A stretch of DNA of 64,000 nucleotides from Actinoplanes xinjiangensis (GTDB lineage: Bacteria; Actinomycetota; Actinomycetes; Mycobacteriales; Micromonosporaceae), in the NCBI RefSeq assembly GCF_003148685.1, contig NZ_QGGR01000004.1, forward strand, positions 186,001-250,000, in the 5' to 3' direction. Below, in pieces: positions 17,456 through 25,504 of this stretch (the stretch's first letter is position 1; each line of letters begins with the position of its first letter). Position numbers and translations under genes: made by a program. A model generated the notes under the pieces. The model made no database searches and was not told where the DNA came from. It saw only the letters and a list, made by a program, of their open reading frames with translations.

Positions 17456-18342
17456 GCCAGACTCCTGGTTCGCACCGTGAACAGGCCCTGCGGGCGGATC
17501 TGCAGGAAGACGATCACGAGGATGAAGGCGAGCACCTGCGCCAGGCTGCCGGTCGTCCAGTAGGCGAAGTACGAGAGGGCGACGCCCACCGCCCATGCCG
17601 CGAGGATGGTGCCCTTGAGCTGGCCGATGCCACCGGCGGCGACGACGAGGAACGCCGGGATGATGTACTGCGCGCCCATCTGGGAGTTCGTGCCACCGAT
17701 GAGCGACGCGGCGACGCCGGCGACCCCGGCCAGACCCGACCCGGCGAAGAAGGTGAGCCGGTCGACGGTACGGGTGGAGATCCCCGAGGTCTCGGCGAGG
17801 TCCCGGTTGTGCACGGTCGCCCGGATGCGGCGGCCGAACGAGGTGTACTTGAGCCAGGCCGCCAGCGCGGCCACGCAGACGGCCGCGAGCAGGATGGTGA
17901 ACAGCTGCCGAAGGGGCCATTCGTAGCCGAGGATGTTCAGCTGCCCGTCGAGCCAGCCGGGCTTCTCCACCGGGACGCCCTGGGACGGGAAGATGTGCAG
18001 TGCCGCCTGCTGCAGGATCAGGCTGACACCGACCGTGACGAGCAGGGTGTCGAGGGGCCTGCGGTACATCCACTGGATGATGGTGACCTCCAGCAGGAGG
18101 CCGAACAGGCCCGCGACGACGAACGCGACCGGCAGCGCGACCGGGATCGACAGGTTGCTGGCGGCGATCACCTGCTGGACGAGGTAGGCGGCGAAGGCGC
18201 CGATCATGAGGAACTCGCCGTGGGCCATATTGATCACGCCCATCTGGCCGAAGGTGAGCGAGAGGCCCAGCGCGGCGAGCAGGAGCAGCGCACCCTGGGC
18301 GCTGCCGTTCAGCAGCGGTGCGATCAATGCGTCCACGTGCAC
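17452..18342 (-). CDS. urtB: Urea-type ABC transporter permease
   Basis: 296 residues with about eight membrane helices, LivH/UrtB class. Recognisable are the N-terminal LTFGQMGVINMAHGEF and the C-terminal GGIGQLKGTILAAW. The GTG at 18342 is taken as start, with AGAGAG just upstream; a second GTG two codons later is possible. A large palindrome separates it from urtA. Confidence 0.92.
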   Translation of the reverse strand: MHVDALIAPLLNGSAQGALLLLAALGLSLTFGQMGVINMAHGEFLMIGAFAAYLVQQVIAASNLSIPVALPVAFVVAGLFGLLLEVTIIQWMYRRPLDTLLVTVGVSLILQQAALHIFPSQGVPVEKPGWLDGQLNILGYEWPLRQLFTILLAAVCVAALAAWLKYTSFGRRIRATVHNRDLAETSGISTRTVDRLTFFAGSGLAGVAGVAASLIGGTNSQMGAQYIIPAFLVVAAGGIGQLKGTILAAWAVGVALSYFAYWTTGSLAQVLAFILVIVFLQIRPQGLFTVRTRSLA

Positions 18343-18381
18343 TCGCTCTCTGTATCGGGTTGATGTTCGAGTCCGGGTGCG

Positions 18382-18415
18382 CGGGGTCGCGTGCCGCCGG
18401 CGGCACGCGACCCCG
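18382..18415 (-). terminator. 34-bp perfect palindrome between urtA and urtB
   Basis: Both halves are 17 bp with no mismatch (CGGGGTCGCGTGCCGCC and its complement). It lies 9-40 bases after the urtA stop on the sense strand. Such an intercistronic hairpin usually protects or terminates the upstream message, letting the binding protein be made in excess over the permeases. Confidence 0.7.
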
Positions 18416-18423
18416 CCGGGCGA

Positions 18424-19722
18424 TCAGCCCGCCGCGTCCACGAGCTGCTTGCGGATGTCTGCGGGGAACCAGTCGTAACCCTCGAGGTACGGGTCCGGCT
18501 CGATGAACTTGTCGGAGGCCCAGGCGATGTCGAACTGGTTGTTCGCGTTGATCTGGCCGATGTGGCCCGGCTTGGAGATGTGGTGGTTCTCGCCGTCGAG
18601 CGTGACCTTGCCCTCCGGCGCGTCGAACGTGATCGTGTTCTTCTTCGCCGCGGCGTTCACCGCGTCGACGTCGAACGAGCCGGCCGCCTCGACGAGCGCC
18701 TTGTACAGGTACAGCGAGATGTAGGCCGCCTCCATCGGGTCGGAGGTGACACCGCTGCTGTTGGGGTAGGCCTTCCAGCTCTCGATGAACTTCGGGTTGG
18801 TGTCGGTCTTGAGTGACTGGAAGTAGTTCCAGGACGCGTAGTGGCCGGTCACCTCGTGGCCCATCGCCGGTGCCTCCTCCTCGGCGATCGACACCGAGAT
18901 GATCGGTGTCGTCGCGGCGGTGAGACCGGCGTCGTAGTACGCCTTGATGAAGCCGACGTTCGACGAGCCGTTGATGGTGTTGAAGATGAAGTCGGGCTTG
19001 GCCGCCACGATCTTCGCCACCTGGCTGGTCCAGTCGTCCTTGTCGAGGGGTACGTACTCCTCACCGACGATCTCGATGCCGAGCTTGGCCGCGTACAGCT
19101 TGATGATCGCGTTCGCGGTGCGCGGGAAGACGTAGTCGCTGCCGGCGAGGAACAGCCTCTTCACCCCTTTGGAGGCGAGGAAGTCCATCGCCGGGATGAT
19201 CTGCTGGTTGGTGGTCGCCCCGGTGTAGTAGATGTTCGGCGACGACTCGAGGCCCTCGTACTGCACCGGGTAGAAGAAGAGGCCGTTGTTCTTCTCGACG
19301 ACCGGCTTGACGGCCTTGCGGGAGGACGAGGTCCAGCCGCCGAAGATCGCGGCGACGCAGTCCTGGGTGAGCAGCTTCTCGGTCTTCTCCGCGAAGGTGG
19401 GCCAGTCGGTGGCGCCGTCCTCCTGGACGTACTCGATCTTCTTCCCGAGGATGCCACCACCGGCGTTGATCTCGTCGGCGGCCATGTGCAGCACATTGGA
19501 GACGGTCTTCTCCGAGATCGCCATGCCGCCGGTGAGGGAGTTGAGGAAGCCGAGCTTGACGGTGCTGCCGGAGGTGTCGACGCAGCTGGGTTTCGCAGAC
19601 GTCCCGCTGCCGGCCGCTTCGTCGCCGGCCCGGGCGCCACAGCCGGCGAGCACGAGGGCCAGGGTCGTCCCGACGGCGCCCGTAGCCATGAGCATGCGTA
19701 GCCGCTTGCTGGTGGTGGACAT
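18424..19722 (-). CDS. urtA: Urea-type ABC transporter substrate-binding lipoprotein
   Basis: 432 residues. The signal peptide ends in the lipobox VLAGC. The mature protein follows the UrtA/amide-binding pattern: VKLGFLNSLTGGMAISEKTV, GGWTSSSRKAVKPVVEKNN, FYPVQYEGLESSPNIYYTG and the C-terminal HHISKPGHIGQI. These match urea and short-chain amide receptors more closely than amino-acid receptors. ATG 19722 is supported by a GGAG ten bases upstream. It is the first gene of an eight-gene operon running to 11971. Confidence 0.93.
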   Translation of the reverse strand: MSTTSKRLRMLMATGAVGTTLALVLAGCGARAGDEAAGSGTSAKPSCVDTSGSTVKLGFLNSLTGGMAISEKTVSNVLHMAADEINAGGGILGKKIEYVQEDGATDWPTFAEKTEKLLTQDCVAAIFGGWTSSSRKAVKPVVEKNNGLFFYPVQYEGLESSPNIYYTGATTNQQIIPAMDFLASKGVKRLFLAGSDYVFPRTANAIIKLYAAKLGIEIVGEEYVPLDKDDWTSQVAKIVAAKPDFIFNTINGSSNVGFIKAYYDAGLTAATTPIISVSIAEEEAPAMGHEVTGHYASWNYFQSLKTDTNPKFIESWKAYPNSSGVTSDPMEAAYISLYLYKALVEAAGSFDVDAVNAAAKKNTITFDAPEGKVTLDGENHHISKPGHIGQINANNQFDIAWASDKFIEPDPYLEGYDWFPADIRKQLVDAAG

Positions 19723-20139
19723 ATAGGAGAACTCCGTTCCTGTTAAGGGGACGTGCCGCCGGGGTCGCGGCACGGCGGATGTAGATGTCCAGGGCGAGTC
19801 GTCGGCGTCCGGAGCTTCCCGCCCCGTGCCGCCGACAAGGTGCAGCCGGCTGCTGCAGGTGAGAGCAGATTGACGCTGCGTCATTGCTCTGACATTTCCT
19901 CGATGTTCCAACTCTGTAGCCGCCGGACCGGCTCGGGCGCGAATCCCCTGGAAGTGCGCGGAGTGTCGGGGATCGGGTATGTCAAAGTTCTGCCACCATC
20001 GACGAGGGTGCGAGGGACATGGCACAGTCCTGACACGCACTGCAGGTGCTGGAGGTCCGGCACCCTGATCCGCCGGGAGGGCCTGTTCTGACGTACCGGA
20101 TCAAGGAGAGGAAGCCGGCCCGTTCGGTAGCATCCGGCG
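19723..20139. promoter_or_regulatory. urtA/MarR intergenic region with candidate operators
   Basis: No gene is supported here. It holds a nested inverted repeat at 19862-19890 (AGAGCA-N3-TGACGC-T-GCGTCA-N-TGCTCT) and, next to it on the minus strand, GGAAC-N6-GAAAT at 19909-19894, which is one mismatch per half from the GlnR consensus GTNAC-N6-GAAAC. Both are about 140-190 bp upstream of urtA. Either could confer TetR-type or nitrogen control. Confidence 0.4.
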
Positions 20140-20589
20140 ATGCGGGGACCAACGGACCTCATCGACCTGCTCACCCGCGCCGAGCGGCTGATGTCGCGCC
20201 GTCTGGCCGCGGTGCTCGGCGCGGAGCGCTGCTCGATGGACGCGTGGCGGGTCGTTCGCGTGCTGGCGGACGGCCGCGGCCACTTCATGACCGAGCTGTC
20301 CGAGTCGAGTTTCCTGCCGCCGGGCAGCCTCACCCGGCTGATCGACAACCTGGTCGAGGAGAACCTCGTCTACCGCCGGGGCGACGACGTGGACCGGCGG
20401 CGCATCCGGGTTCATCTGTCCGCCCGTGGCCGCCGCCTGCACGACCGGGCCGACGAGGAACTCCGGCGGATCCTCGAGGACCTGCCGGTCGGTGCCGACC
20501 TGCGGGAACAGCTCGGTGTTCTGATCAGCGCCCTCGATGGGAGCGTGGCCGTCGTCTCACCTCTGCAGCGCGGCAAGGCTCTCACCTGA
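20140..20589 (+). CDS. MarR-family transcriptional regulator
   Basis: 149 residues. The winged helix is FMTELSESSFLPPGSLTRLIDNLVEENLVYRRGDDVDRRRIRVHLSARG, with the MarR wing motif DRRRIRVHLSARGR. The flanking helices form the dimer interface. It is separated from urtA by 417 bp and divergent to it, so it could control that operon or act elsewhere. No clear Shine-Dalgarno is present before the ATG. Confidence 0.85.
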   Translation: MRGPTDLIDLLTRAERLMSRRLAAVLGAERCSMDAWRVVRVLADGRGHFMTELSESSFLPPGSLTRLIDNLVEENLVYRRGDDVDRRRIRVHLSARGRRLHDRADEELRRILEDLPVGADLREQLGVLISALDGSVAVVSPLQRGKALT

Positions 20590-20667
20590 GCTGACGGCCC
20601 CGACCGGGGGAGCGGGGTTCAAACTTCCGCAAACGTCGATACACAGTCGTCCCCTACGTTGCGCCGC

Positions 20668-21549
20668 ATGAGAGCGATCACCGCCGCCGCGGCCGGCACC
20701 CGGCGACATCCCGCTGCTGCCGGCCGCGAACCATTACGTGCACCACGTTCGCCGACGGTGCCGTGCTCCGGGCGCCGGGCGCGCTGGACCAGCCGAGCCT
20801 GATCACCAAGCAGGTGGTCCGCATCGGCGCGAAGCGCGGCGACTTCCGGGTACTCCTCGCGGCGTGGGACTTCGACGGTCGTGACCTGACCCGGCGGTGG
20901 ACCTTCGTCAAAGCCGAGGGCACCAGCTTCCACCAGCTGCGGATCGTCGACGTCGACCAGGACGGCAGGGACGACATCGCGGACGGTAACTATGTCGTCG
21001 ACAGTGACGGCACGTTGCGTTACGTCGTCGAGGGTGCCGTCCACGGCGGCCGGTTCCACATCGGCGACCTCGACCCGTCCAGGAGAGGGCTGGAGGGGTA
21101 CGCGATCCAGCAGACCGAGGGTGGGGTCTTCACCGGCTTCCCCTGGTACTACTACGACGCGGCGACCGGTGAGCGCCTGATCACCGGTGCGCGGTGCCGT
21201 TCTACGGCGACATCCTCGGCGACTGGCGCGAGGAGTACTTCGCCGAGACCGCCGACCACACCACGTTGCGGTTGTTCACCACGAACATCCCGACCGGCGC
21301 TACCTCGGCGGTGAGGCCGGCAACCGTCCCCTGCTCTACGACTACACGTCACCGCTGATCGAGGCGAACGTCCCGGTCCGGGTGCGGATCCAGGTGAACG
21401 GGCGGCAGATCCGGTACTACAGCGACGACCGGCTGGTCTTCGATCACACCGATGCGGACCCGTACCCCGGCGGATGGTTCGCCTTCCGTACCGTGGCCAG
21501 CCATTTCCACATCGAGGACTTCACCGTCTGGCGTCCTCCGGTGACCTGA
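20668..21549 (+). pseudogene. Decayed rhamnogalacturonan lyase (PL11-like) with a C-terminal DUF6250-like domain
   Basis: Pieces of one secreted lyase occur in three frames. About 20748-21193 reads DGAVLRAPG... with FDGRDLTRRWTF, IVDVDQDGRDDIADG and HIGDLDPSRRGLEGY, typical of rhamnogalacturonan lyases. About 21194-21296 (another frame) reads VPFYGDILGDWREEYFAE, a segment that normally lies far downstream. From 21301 a third frame reads YLGGEAGNRPLLYDYTSP to FHIEDFTVWRPP, a lectin-like terminal domain. The central catalytic part, the signal peptide and joining segments are missing. Several deletions and frameshifts make it non-functional. Confidence 0.8.
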
Positions 21550-21567
21550 ACGGGGACCCGGCCGGGA

Positions 21568-22779
21568 GTGGCATCGAGTAACTTGGATCACATGGGTGAG
21601 CTGTACTCGCGACGTTCCTTTCTGGCCGGGACCCTCACCGCCGGCCTGCTGTCCAGCGCGGCCGGATATGTGTTCACCCGGCGTGATCCGGTCACGCTGA
21701 CCCTGGCCACCGGTGCCGAGCCCACCGGCGGCGGCCGGAACCTGCTGATCAACATGTGGAACGAGCTGAACCCGGACATCCGGATCGCGGTCCGGGAGAT
21801 CCCCAGCTCCACTCAGGACCAGTTCGCCAAGTTCACCGAGACCAAGGCGGACATCTACAACCTCGACGCCATCCACATCCCGCGGTTCGCCGCGGAGAAG
21901 CGCATCGAGCCGATCGCCCCGCGCAACGACACCCTGCTGCTGCCGTCGGTGCGCCGGATCTGCCAGGTCGAGGGGGAGACCGAGCGGCTGTGGGCGGTGC
22001 CGTTCAACAGCGACGCAGGCATGCTCTTCCGGCGGGTCACCGACAAGAAGACCGCCGACCGGCTGCCGGACTTCCGCGCGGTGGGGCTGGCACCCGGGTT
22101 CACCGGCCAGCTCGAGACGATCGGCGCGCAGACCGACGAGGCGTTCGTCGTCAACGTGCTGGAGCAGGCGCTGGCCCAGGACGACGCGATCCTGGACCCG
22201 GAGGGCGTCCTGTCGTACGGCCTGGGGCAGTGGAAGACCGCGCTGGCACCCCTCGCCGACGCGCTGCGATCGGACCGGATCAACGCCCAGACCGGCGAGG
22301 ACGACACCATCCGGGCGTTCCAGAACGGCAACCTGACCTACATGCGGAACTGGCCGGTCTGGTTCCCCGGGGTGGACCGCGCGGAACGCGCCCGGCCGGA
22401 CACGGTGGAGATCCGGCTCAGCCCGCTCCCGGCCGGCATCCTGGGCGGCCAGAACCTCGCGATCGACCGGGAGACCCCGCACCGGGAGCAGGCCGAGCGG
22501 GTCATCCACTTCCTGACCGACACACCGGCGCAGAAGCTGCTGGCCGGGTACGGGTTCGCGCCGACCGGGCTGGACGCCTACATCGACTCGGAGGTGCAGC
22601 GCAACGTGCCGTACCTGCGGGTGGTCCGGGACGCCGTCGAGGACGCCCGGCCCCGCCCGATCCACCCCGGCTACGCCACGTTCGCCCAGCGGTTCAAGGA
22701 TCACACGTACGCGTACCTGCACCGGGGCGAGGAACTCACCCAGCGGTTCATCACCGACATCCGGGAGGCGCTGCAATGA
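21568..22779 (+). CDS. Extracellular solute-binding protein with Tat-like signal
   Basis: About 403 residues. The N-terminus has SRRSFLAGT followed by a hydrophobic stretch, which looks like a Tat signal. The mature part follows the family 1 sugar-binding fold: LATGAEPTGGGRNLLINMWNELNP, DIYNLDAIHIPRFA, LWAVPFNSDAGMLF and MRNWPVWFPGV. It probably binds an oligosaccharide outside the cell. GTG 21568 or ATG 21592 may be the start; neither has a strong ribosome site. No transporter ATPase is near; the only coupled partner is the small membrane protein that overlaps its stop by 4 bp. Confidence 0.78.
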   Translation: MASSNLDHMGELYSRRSFLAGTLTAGLLSSAAGYVFTRRDPVTLTLATGAEPTGGGRNLLINMWNELNPDIRIAVREIPSSTQDQFAKFTETKADIYNLDAIHIPRFAAEKRIEPIAPRNDTLLLPSVRRICQVEGETERLWAVPFNSDAGMLFRRVTDKKTADRLPDFRAVGLAPGFTGQLETIGAQTDEAFVVNVLEQALAQDDAILDPEGVLSYGLGQWKTALAPLADALRSDRINAQTGEDDTIRAFQNGNLTYMRNWPVWFPGVDRAERARPDTVEIRLSPLPAGILGGQNLAIDRETPHREQAERVIHFLTDTPAQKLLAGYGFAPTGLDAYIDSEVQRNVPYLRVVRDAVEDARPRPIHPGYATFAQRFKDHTYAYLHRGEELTQRFITDIREALQ

Positions 22780-23156
22780 CCGGTTCCGGCGTGCAGGGCT
22801 GGCACGTGACCCTGTTCGTGACGGCGGCGATCACTCTGATCGCCACGATCGAATGGCTGATCAACGCACCGCCGTGGAAACGCCCGTCGTTGACCGGCCA
22901 CGGGCTGGACCCCCGGCAGGCGCGGGGTTACGTGATGACCAAACGTCTGCGTGCCGCTCTGCTGGTGCTGCTCGCCCTGGTCGCCGTCGTGATCGTCCCG
23001 GTCGGCATGCTCGGTCCCACCCTCGCCGACCAGCTGGCGGGTGTCACCGCCGTGCCGCTGGGCGGCATCACCCTGATCCTGGCCTACCTGTCCTACCGGG
23101 AGTCCCGCGAGATGTCCGCCCTGCTGCGCAACTCCGCCGACAGACCCCCGCCCTAA
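22776..23156 (+). CDS. Small membrane protein with two hydrophobic regions, function unknown
   Basis: 126 residues. One helix near 9-29 (VTLFVTAAITLIATIEWLI) and a hydrophobic block near 58-102 (LLVLLALVAVVIVPVGML and GGITLILAYLSY) flank a basic loop. The ATG overlaps the stop of the solute-binding gene (ATGA), so it is made together with it. It may anchor or assist that protein, but I recognise no family. Confidence 0.65.
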   Translation: MTGSGVQGWHVTLFVTAAITLIATIEWLINAPPWKRPSLTGHGLDPRQARGYVMTKRLRAALLVLLALVAVVIVPVGMLGPTLADQLAGVTAVPLGGITLILAYLSYRESREMSALLRNSADRPPP

Positions 23157-23581
23157 CCTCCGAAACGTTGCACGAACCGCTTCTGCCAGGGCGTCTCCAC
23201 CGCGTGCCGGTGAAAGTGCCGGCGCACGAAGGCCACCGCCTCGCCCGGCGGCACACCGTCGAGGACGGCGAGGCACGCCAGGGCGGTTCCGGTCCGGCCG
23301 ACACCCCCGGTGCAGGCGATCTCGACCCGCTCCCCGTCCGCGCGGCGCAGGGCCTCCGTCAGGACCTCCGCGGTGTACGGACGATCGCGCGGCAGCCAGA
23401 AGTCCGGCCAGCGCACCCACCGGCTGTCCCACCCGAACTCCGGCGGCGGCGCGCCCTGGAGATAGATCCCGAAGTGCGGCGGGTGCCCGGTCGGCATGGC
23501 CCGGCGCAGCCCTCGCCCGCGGACCAGCCGCCCGGACGGCAGCCGCAGCACGCCGTCACCGTCCTCGTCCCACCCGGTCAT
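23153..23581 (-). CDS. Protein tyrosine phosphatase-like protein
   Basis: 142 residues. The P-loop CTGGVGRTGTAL matches the Cx5R-T signature of cysteine phosphatases, with the usual preceding His replaced by Ala. Upstream acidic stretches (WDEDGDG) and WVRWPDFWLP resemble small dual-specificity-like phosphatases annotated in actinomycetes, with a plausible general acid Asp in WPDFWLP. Its 3' end overlaps the convergent membrane-protein gene by 4 bp, and its start abuts the argS leader promoter. Confidence 0.72.
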   Translation of the reverse strand: MTGWDEDGDGVLRLPSGRLVRGRGLRRAMPTGHPPHFGIYLQGAPPPEFGWDSRWVRWPDFWLPRDRPYTAEVLTEALRRADGERVEIACTGGVGRTGTALACLAVLDGVPPGEAVAFVRRHFHRHAVETPWQKRFVQRFGG

Positions 23582-23604
23582 GGTCCGAATAGTGCCAGGC
23601 GGGC

Positions 23605-23610
23605 TATAGT
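23605..23610 (+). promoter_or_regulatory. -10 element TATAGT for the argS leader
   Basis: TATAGT is followed by six bases and then the A of the leader-peptide ATG at 23617. That places the expected transcription start on the ATG, so the leader peptide is probably read from a leaderless transcript. No clear -35 hexamer is visible. Confidence 0.6.
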
Positions 23611-23616
23611 CGCCGC

Positions 23617-23664
23617 ATGTTCTGCTTCAGCGTCCGACGCCGGCGTCCTCACGGCCGCCGCTGA
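23617..23664 (+). CDS. Arginine-rich leader peptide MFCFSVRRRRPHGRR controlling argS
   Basis: A 15-codon ORF with four consecutive Arg codons at 23635-23646 (CGA CGC CGG CGT) and two more just before the TGA. It ends 91 bp before argS. Six of fifteen residues are the amino acid charged by the downstream synthetase, the hallmark of ribosome-mediated attenuation. The start codon lies at the predicted transcription start, so no Shine-Dalgarno is needed. Confidence 0.78.
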   Translation: MFCFSVRRRRPHGRR

Positions 23665-23700
23665 AGCTTGCTCTCCTCCCGGCGGGTCGATACCCGCCGG
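23624..23700 (+). promoter_or_regulatory. Attenuator hairpins of the argS leader
   Basis: Three mutually exclusive pairings are visible. GCTTCAGCG (23624-23632) pairs with CGCTGAAGC (23659-23667). CCGCCG (23655-23660) pairs with CGGCGG (23680-23685). CCGGCGGGT (23679-23687) pairs with ACCCGCCGG (23692-23700) over loop CGAT, which is the terminator candidate. A ribosome stalled on the Arg run would cover the first arm, free the second pairing and prevent the third. The last hairpin lacks a U-tract. Confidence 0.68.
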
Positions 23701-23755
23701 AGTTGACGTCAGCACCGGTCCGACCCGTCTCGATCATCTATCGACGGAGTCGACC

Positions 23756-25399
23756 ATGAATCTCGAATCGCTTCTGCACGACCGGCTCGCGCCCGTTCTG
23801 GAGGCGGTCGCCGGCCATCCGGTCGATCCCGCGATCCGGGCCTCGCCACACGCCGACTTCCAGTCCGGGGCGGCGCTCGGGCTGGCCCGGGAGCTGGGCC
23901 GGCCACCGGTGCGGATCGCCGCGGAGATCGCCGCCGCCGCGGATCTGGACGGGATCGCCGAGGTCACCGTCTCCGGCCCGGGCTTCCTCAATCTCGTCCT
24001 CACCGGCGACCTGATCGACGGGGCCCTGCGGGCCGCGGCCGCCGACGAGCGGCTGGGTGTCGCGCCGGTCGCCGCGCCGGAGCGGATCGTCGTCGACTAC
24101 TCCGGCCCCAACGTGGCCAAGGAGATGCACGTCGGCCATCTGCGGTCGACGATCATCGGGGACGCGCTGGCCCGGACGTACGAGTGGCTCGGTCACGACG
24201 TGATCCGGGTGAACCACCTGGGCGACTGGGGAACGCCGTTCGGGATGCTGGGCGAGCACCTCCTCGACCTCGGTGGTGCGGACGGCCACTCGATCGGCGA
24301 CCTGACCGCGTTCTATCAGGCGGCCCGGGTCAAGTTCGACACCGACGACGACTTCCGGACCAGGGCCCGGCTGCGGGTCGTCGCGCTCCAGTCCGGCGAC
24401 CCGCTGTCCCGGGACCTGTGGCGGCAGCTGGTCGCCCAGTCCGAGCGGTACTTCCTGGACGTCTACGCCCGGCTCGGCGTCACGCTCGGCCCGGACGACT
24501 TCGCGGGGGAGAGCGGGTACCAGGACGATCTCGCGGCGGTGGTGGCCGGACTGGCCGAGAAGGGCCTGCTGACCGAGAGCGACGGTGCCCTCTGCGCCTT
24601 CCCGGCCGGGTTCACCGGACGCGACGGCGCCCCGCTGCCGCTGATCGTGCGGAAGGCGGACGGCGGTTTCGGGTACGCCGCGACCGACCTGGCCGCGGTC
24701 CGGCACCGGGTCGGCAAGCTCGGCGCGGACCGGATGCTCTACGTGGTCGGCAGCCCGCAGCGGATCCACTTCCAGATGGTCTTCGCGGTCGCCCGGGAGG
24801 CCGGCTGGCTGCCCGGCGACGTGGTGGCCGAGCACATCGGGTTCGGGTCGATCCTCGGTGCCGACGGCAGGATGCTGAAGTCCCGGGCCGGCGACACGGT
24901 CAAGCTGGCCGAGCTGCTCGACGAGGCGACCTCCCGGGCGAGCGAGCCGGCGATCGGGATCGGCGCGATCAAGTACGCCGACCTCTCCGGCGACCGGAGG
25001 GGCGACTACGTCTTCGACGCCGACCGGATGCTGGCCAGCACCGGCAACACCGGCCCCTACCTCCAGTACGCCTACGCCCGGATCCGGTCGCTGTTCCGCA
25101 AGGCCGGTAGCGGGCCGGGCCCGGTGACCGTCACCGAACCGGCTGAGCGGGCTCTCGCCCTGGCGCTGCTCGGGTTCGAACCGGCCGTACGGGCCGCCGC
25201 CGCCTCCGCCGAGCCCCACCGGCTCGCGGTCCACCTGCACGGACTGGCCGTGGCGTTCTCGGTCTTCTGGGAGCGGTGCCCGGTGCTGCGGGCCGAGGGG
25301 GAGGTGCGGGCGAGCCGGCTCGGGCTGGCCGACCTCACCGCACGGACCCTCCACACCGGAATGTTTCTCCTGGGTATCGAGGCCCTCGACCAGATTTGA
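23756..25399 (+). CDS. argS: Arginyl-tRNA synthetase
   Basis: 547 residues, class I synthetase charging tRNA-Arg. The N-terminal ~100 residues are the Add-1 tRNA-recognition domain. The HIGH motif is HVGHLRSTIIGDALAR after the conserved VVDYSGPNVAKEMHVGH. The KMSKS-like loop is MLKSRAGDTVKL. The C-terminal helical anticodon-binding domain ends with LHTGMFLLGIEALDQI. The ATG at 23756 follows GGAG nine bases upstream. Expression is probably tuned to charged tRNA-Arg by the leader described above. Confidence 0.95.
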   Translation: MNLESLLHDRLAPVLEAVAGHPVDPAIRASPHADFQSGAALGLARELGRPPVRIAAEIAAAADLDGIAEVTVSGPGFLNLVLTGDLIDGALRAAAADERLGVAPVAAPERIVVDYSGPNVAKEMHVGHLRSTIIGDALARTYEWLGHDVIRVNHLGDWGTPFGMLGEHLLDLGGADGHSIGDLTAFYQAARVKFDTDDDFRTRARLRVVALQSGDPLSRDLWRQLVAQSERYFLDVYARLGVTLGPDDFAGESGYQDDLAAVVAGLAEKGLLTESDGALCAFPAGFTGRDGAPLPLIVRKADGGFGYAATDLAAVRHRVGKLGADRMLYVVGSPQRIHFQMVFAVAREAGWLPGDVVAEHIGFGSILGADGRMLKSRAGDTVKLAELLDEATSRASEPAIGIGAIKYADLSGDRRGDYVFDADRMLASTGNTGPYLQYAYARIRSLFRKAGSGPGPVTVTEPAERALALALLGFEPAVRAAAASAEPHRLAVHLHGLAVAFSVFWERCPVLRAEGEVRASRLGLADLTARTLHTGMFLLGIEALDQI

Positions 25400-25504
25400 T
25401 CTCCACGCAACCCGTCTTCCATCGACCGATCCCCTTATCGACCGTTAGGGTGCAGTTTCGAGCGCCCACGAGGCGCCCCCTGATCCGATGCTGAGAGGCC
25501 CGCA

